Shown piece by piece: positions 10,067-12,008 of a stretch of DNA of 12,008 nucleotides; position 1 is the stretch's first letter, and each line of letters begins with the position of its first letter. The stretch comes from CALKHQ01 sp050329975. Lineage in GTDB: Bacteria > Pseudomonadota > Alphaproteobacteria > CALKHQ01. A program made the translations under genes and the position numbers. The stretch is from assembly GCA_050329975.1 (NCBI GenBank), contig JBHJOG010000191.1, positions 1 to 12,008 of the forward strand, in the 5' to 3' direction. The notes under the pieces are model-generated. The model was not told the DNA's origin and ran no database searches. It saw only the letters and a list, made by a program, of their open reading frames with translations.

Positions 10067-10086
10067 GGGGTAACGCCAGGGGTAAC
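10067..10086 (+). repeat. GGGGTAAC direct repeat near tRNA 3' end
   Basis: GGGGTAAC occurs at 10067-10074 and again at 10079-10086, 12 bases apart and about 50 bases past the tRNA. Short direct repeats in this position can be arm-type sites of a tRNA-targeting integrase. That reading is inference, since no integrase gene is present. Confidence 0.4.
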
Positions 10087-10105
10087 AGCAGGACCCGATT
10101 GTGAC

Positions 10106-10144
10106 GCGTTGCCTCGGCGCATTTGACTACCTAATGCGTTGCCT
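10106..10144 (+). repeat. GCGTTGCCT direct repeat, 30-bp period
   Basis: The nine-base word GCGTTGCCT occurs at 10106-10114 and at 10136-10144, exactly 30 bases apart, close to three helical turns. The flanking bases differ. It may be a protein-binding pair or chance. Confidence 0.3.
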
Positions 10145-10273
10145 GAGGACCGAAAAGCCGCGGCCCCGCCGGATTTCACTTGACCAACTATTCAAAATTG
10201 GGTGTCAGGATGAGTGACCCTGCCACACGCGCGCCAGTGATCTGAACTCCGACCCCGCCTCGTGCCTGGGAGA

Positions 10274-10306
10274 GGGGAGAGAGGGGGGTAGGGGGGTGAG
10301 CAGGGG
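10274..10306 (+). other. G-quadruplex-type G-run tract
   Basis: Four runs of at least four G's (10274-10277, 10283-10288, 10291-10296, 10303-10306) are joined by loops of 5, 2 and 6 bases. This satisfies the usual G4 motif with four tetrads. GGG runs flank it at 10268-10270 and 10310-10312. The tract is nearly all purine on the plus strand. Confidence 0.6.
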
Positions 10307-10762
10307 TAAGGGCAGGAGCCAACTCTCCTGCAACCGATGCCCGTCTCCCCTGTCAAAGGATCAAAGCCTACGCGCGCGAGCCGCTACGAAGAGCGGCTGC
10401 AACCTCACCATCGGTAGGCGGCCGCGCGCAGGCACGTCCATCGGACGTCCAGACTGGCCTCCGCGCCCGGCATCAGACAAAAATATCACGACAAAACAAT
10501 GCCTTTAGCGCCCGGTGAGTCCCTGATCGATCGATTCCCCACGACGTGTTAGGTGGGCAGACAGGGAAAGACGACGGGAAGGGCGGCGACGCAATGCGTA
10601 GCCAAGCGCCGAGACGCAACGGGCGGATACTTTGTGCACCCGTCGCCCTAAAGCACGCCCAACTCAGTCCGAACATGAGGGACCCTAGCGCACGCCGCGG
10701 ATTGGGTCCTTCGAGGATCTCTGATAGGTTCAGCTGAGCACCTCTCGCAGACGAGACCGGCA

Positions 10763-10972
10763 GTGGCATCACCTCCGACCGCATCCATGCCTGAACTGCT
10801 TGATAGAGCGATTGTGATGGAGCGCCGGCTCAGGGACGTTCTGGCGAGGAAGTCGTTGGACCCGAAGGCTCGGGAGCTGCTCGAGCAGGCCGTGGAATGC
10901 AATCAGGGTGTGATCCTGCACGCGCAAAGGGCGATCGCGCGCCGGGCAAAGAAGGGCGTCAGTCCGAGTTGA
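10763..10972 (+). CDS. Small basic helical protein, first copy of a paralogous pair
   Basis: I do not recognise this 69-residue protein. It is rich in Arg, Lys, Leu, Ala and Glu, looks mostly helical, has one Cys (46) and no membrane segment, and ends in a basic segment (RAIARRAKKG). Evidence that it is real comes from its neighbour at 11077-11299. The two align from end to end with no gap and about 27 identities in 69, centred on LARK-L-PK-R-LL and IL-RA-AR-A-K. The alignment supports the GTG start at 10763, since both copies then have 26 residues before LARK. No good ribosome site is present; ATGs at 10787 and 10817 are alternatives. Third codon positions are less G+C-biased than in the housekeeping genes, consistent with acquired or decaying DNA. 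Function is unknown. Confidence 0.6.
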   Translation: MASPPTASMPELLDRAIVMERRLRDVLARKSLDPKARELLEQAVECNQGVILHAQRAIARRAKKGVSPS

Positions 10973-11076
10973 ACGGAGTGGGCCGCTGGGCGTCAGATTC
11001 CGCGCCCATCACCATGGATTGGCACTCTGCACGTCCGCATGGAAAGGATACGACCGTGGGCACCGAGGAGGGACCC

Positions 11077-11299
11077 GTGGGCATGGCCACGACCCCGTCT
11101 ATAGCCTCCCAAAACGCGCTGCGACGGACCCGGGGAGAAGCTGCGCTGGGTTAGGAACCAGCTGGCGCGGAAGACGCTCAGCCCGAAGTCAAGGAAGTTA
11201 CTCCAGGTGGCGGAGAGCAGCTACATCCAGTCGATTTTGCTGCGGAAGCGGGCGTTCGCGCGGCTGGCCCATAAGGCCAAGGCCTCCAGTTCGAGCTGA
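11077..11299 (+). pseudogene. Second copy of the small basic protein, interrupted by a +1 frameshift
   Basis: The reading frame beginning at GTG 11077 or ATG 11083 (MATTPSIASQNALRRTR) stops at a TAG after about 24 codons. A second frame, open from 11105 to the TGA at 11297-11299 but without a start codon, continues with EKLRWVRNQLARKTLSPKSR. Ignoring one G of the run GGGG at 11132-11135 joins them into one protein of 71 residues. That protein aligns without gaps to the product of 10763-10972. A perfect AGGAGG (11066-11071) lies five bases before the GTG and eleven before the ATG, so translation signals look intact. Possible explanations are a true disabling frameshift, a sequencing error in a G-run, or less likely recoding. 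The C-terminal part is Ser- and Lys-rich. Function is unknown. Confidence 0.6.
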
Positions 11300-11649
11300 C
11301 CGAGCAGGGCAGGCAGGACGAGGGGACGCTCGTCCCCCGGCGTCGCCCGATTCTCGTAGCGCGATCGCATCCAGCAGCAACCGACAAGCCGGATGTGGCG
11401 AAAACCCGATTGACGAGCGGCAGCTCGGGCCCGGGTCGATGGCTGCCGGCCGTCTTGCTCGCAATCACGGCGCTGCGGTTGCGCTCGTCCTTTCCGCGAG
11501 GGAGCATCGAAGCGGCGAAGCGGCCGCGCGGGCAGGGCGGGTCGCCGGCGCCCTTGGAGTCGCCGAGACTGGTCAAGGGCGGCCGACTGCCGATATGCTT
11601 GGGGCAGTTGGCCCATCCAACGGCGTGCTCGAAGGTAGTAGCCAAGTCG
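11300..11649. other. Stretch without a convincing gene
   Basis: Apart from a GC hairpin at 11322-11337, I see nothing I can support here. Open frames exist on both strands, as expected by chance at this base composition. A plus-strand frame open from ATG 11395 runs into the small ORF at 11650, but its first 85 codons have no recognisable content. Confidence 0.4.
11322..11337 (+). terminator. Hairpin after the second small-protein copy
   Basis: GGGGAC (11322-11327) and GTCCCC (11332-11337) form a perfect six-base GC stem with loop GCTC, beginning 23 bases after the stop at 11299. There is no T-run, so termination would be weak. It could equally be a palindromic protein site. Confidence 0.3.
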
Positions 11650-11835
11650 ATGACCGAGAAGCCACCGGAGGCAAAGCCCCTAGCCTATTCGAGCAAGGCG
11701 CTCGAGGCTATGGCGAGGGTCCATGAGAAGGCCGCGCGCAAGCACCGAGACGAGCGGTGGAAGACGGGGCTCGCTGAGAAGGCACGGGACGCTGCCGCCC
11801 GGATGCGCGATTTGGAGACAGACGCCTCAGAGTAG
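11650..11835 (+). CDS. Small highly charged helical protein, unrecognised
   Basis: This 61-residue frame begins MTEKPPEAKPLAYSSKAL and continues with a long run of Ala, Arg, Lys and Glu predicted to be a single helix or coiled coil, ending in an acidic tail. G or C dominates its third codon positions, supporting coding. I do not recognise the family. It does not align clearly with the pair upstream, but has the same size class and charge-rich helical character. The start is uncertain: the ATG at 11650 has no strong ribosome site, and the frame is open upstream to an ATG at 11395. After its TAG the same frame stays open to the end of the window. Confidence 0.45.
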   Translation: MTEKPPEAKPLAYSSKALEAMARVHEKAARKHRDERWKTGLAEKARDAAARMRDLETDASE

Positions 11836-12008
11836 AGCGCGGGCCCGCTGAGGGAGGAGGCCGACCGCCGTCATATTGGCCCTGACGCCGCCAAGCTCGC
11901 GACCCGCCATAGGGCTCAGGTCTCGGCAATGGGTTCGAACGTGGGCCCGGACCCTGAGCCGCCGGCGGTCCGCTCACAAGGGTCTGCCCCTGGTCGACGC
12001 GTGTTGGT
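11836..12008. other. Window end; open frame without assigned gene
   Basis: The frame of the preceding small ORF stays open through these 173 bases with no further stop. It includes a charged segment beginning LREEADRRH and an ATG at 11929. There is no ribosome site and no recognisable family. A gene running past the window end is possible but unsupported. Confidence 0.2.

Larger units (their letters stand above)
10021..10762. other. Gene-poor stretch downstream of tRNA-Lys
   Basis: I see no convincing gene in these 742 bases. Short open frames exist on both strands but show no recognisable family and no ribosome site. The stretch starts A-rich (10021-10032). It contains two GGGGTAAC repeats, two GCGTTGCCT repeats, a local A+T-rich patch (about 10180-10200) and a G-run tract (10274-10306). 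These are compatible with a decayed integration junction. No integrase or transposase fragment was recognised. Confidence 0.5.

Noticed and set aside
10296..10508. Plus-strand frame of 70 codons beginning in the G-run tract
   Set aside because: The start is a TG-containing G-run artefact, and there is no ribosome site or recognisable content.
10546..10737. Plus-strand frame of 63 codons upstream of the small-protein pair
   Set aside because: No similarity to the pair, no ribosome site and no helix or domain pattern. A length this short is expected by chance.
10473..10784. Minus-strand frame of 103 codons in the gene-poor segment
   Set aside because: There is no ribosome site, no recognisable motif and no paralogue. 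It also overlaps the start of the plus-strand small ORF, which has paralogue support.
11178..11645. Minus-strand frame of 155 codons
   Set aside because: It runs opposite the second small-protein copy, whose homology supports the plus strand, and the translation looks like reversed coding sequence.
10021..12008. Duplicated tRNA-Lys 3' end (second attachment site), CRISPR array or insertion-sequence ends
   Set aside because: I scanned for a second copy of the T-arm/acceptor sequence, regularly spaced repeats and matching terminal inverted repeats and found none in the window.

Overview
The window looks like chromosomal DNA from a G+C-rich alphaproteobacterium, possibly Rhodospirillales-like. 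This rests on base composition, on the gene order ssb-gyrA-coaD, and on protein signatures: HPHGDQSIYD in GyrA, a CPVSG first zinc module in UvrA, and GVSGGGKS as the second UvrA Walker A. The placement is family-level recall; no search was run.

Positions 1-1471 encode a secreted modular protein. It has two tandem beta/gamma-crystallin-like domains (one with an intact calcium-type motif), a ten-proline hinge, two tandem six-cysteine modules and an unrecognised C-terminal domain. It converges on uvrA across a 92-bp gap that contains a strong GC hairpin.

Positions 1564-5600 (minus strand) hold a zinc alcohol dehydrogenase followed downstream by uvrA. A divergent intergenic region (5601-5756) separates the dehydrogenase from ssb. 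It carries a perfect FNR/FixK-type box, TTGAT-N4-ATCAA, placed about 40 bp upstream of the start predicted from the dehydrogenase -10 candidate. That suggests oxygen-responsive control of the dehydrogenase. A LexA-like site overlaps the likely -35 of uvrA.

Positions 5757-9815 (plus strand) are a replication and housekeeping block: ssb, gyrA (TTG start) and coaD (overlapping gyrA by 11 bp). A promoter and a tRNA-Lys(UUU) gene (9945-10020) follow.

Positions 10021-12008 differ in character: low coding density and no recognisable housekeeping gene, with short direct repeats and a G-quadruplex-type tract just past the tRNA. The most interesting content is a pair of small basic helical proteins of about 70 residues (10763-10972 and 11077-11299). 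They align without a gap once a single G in a GGGG run of the second copy is discounted. A third small charged ORF follows at 11650-11835. This looks like an accessory segment at a tRNA gene, but no integrase or duplicated tRNA end is visible here.
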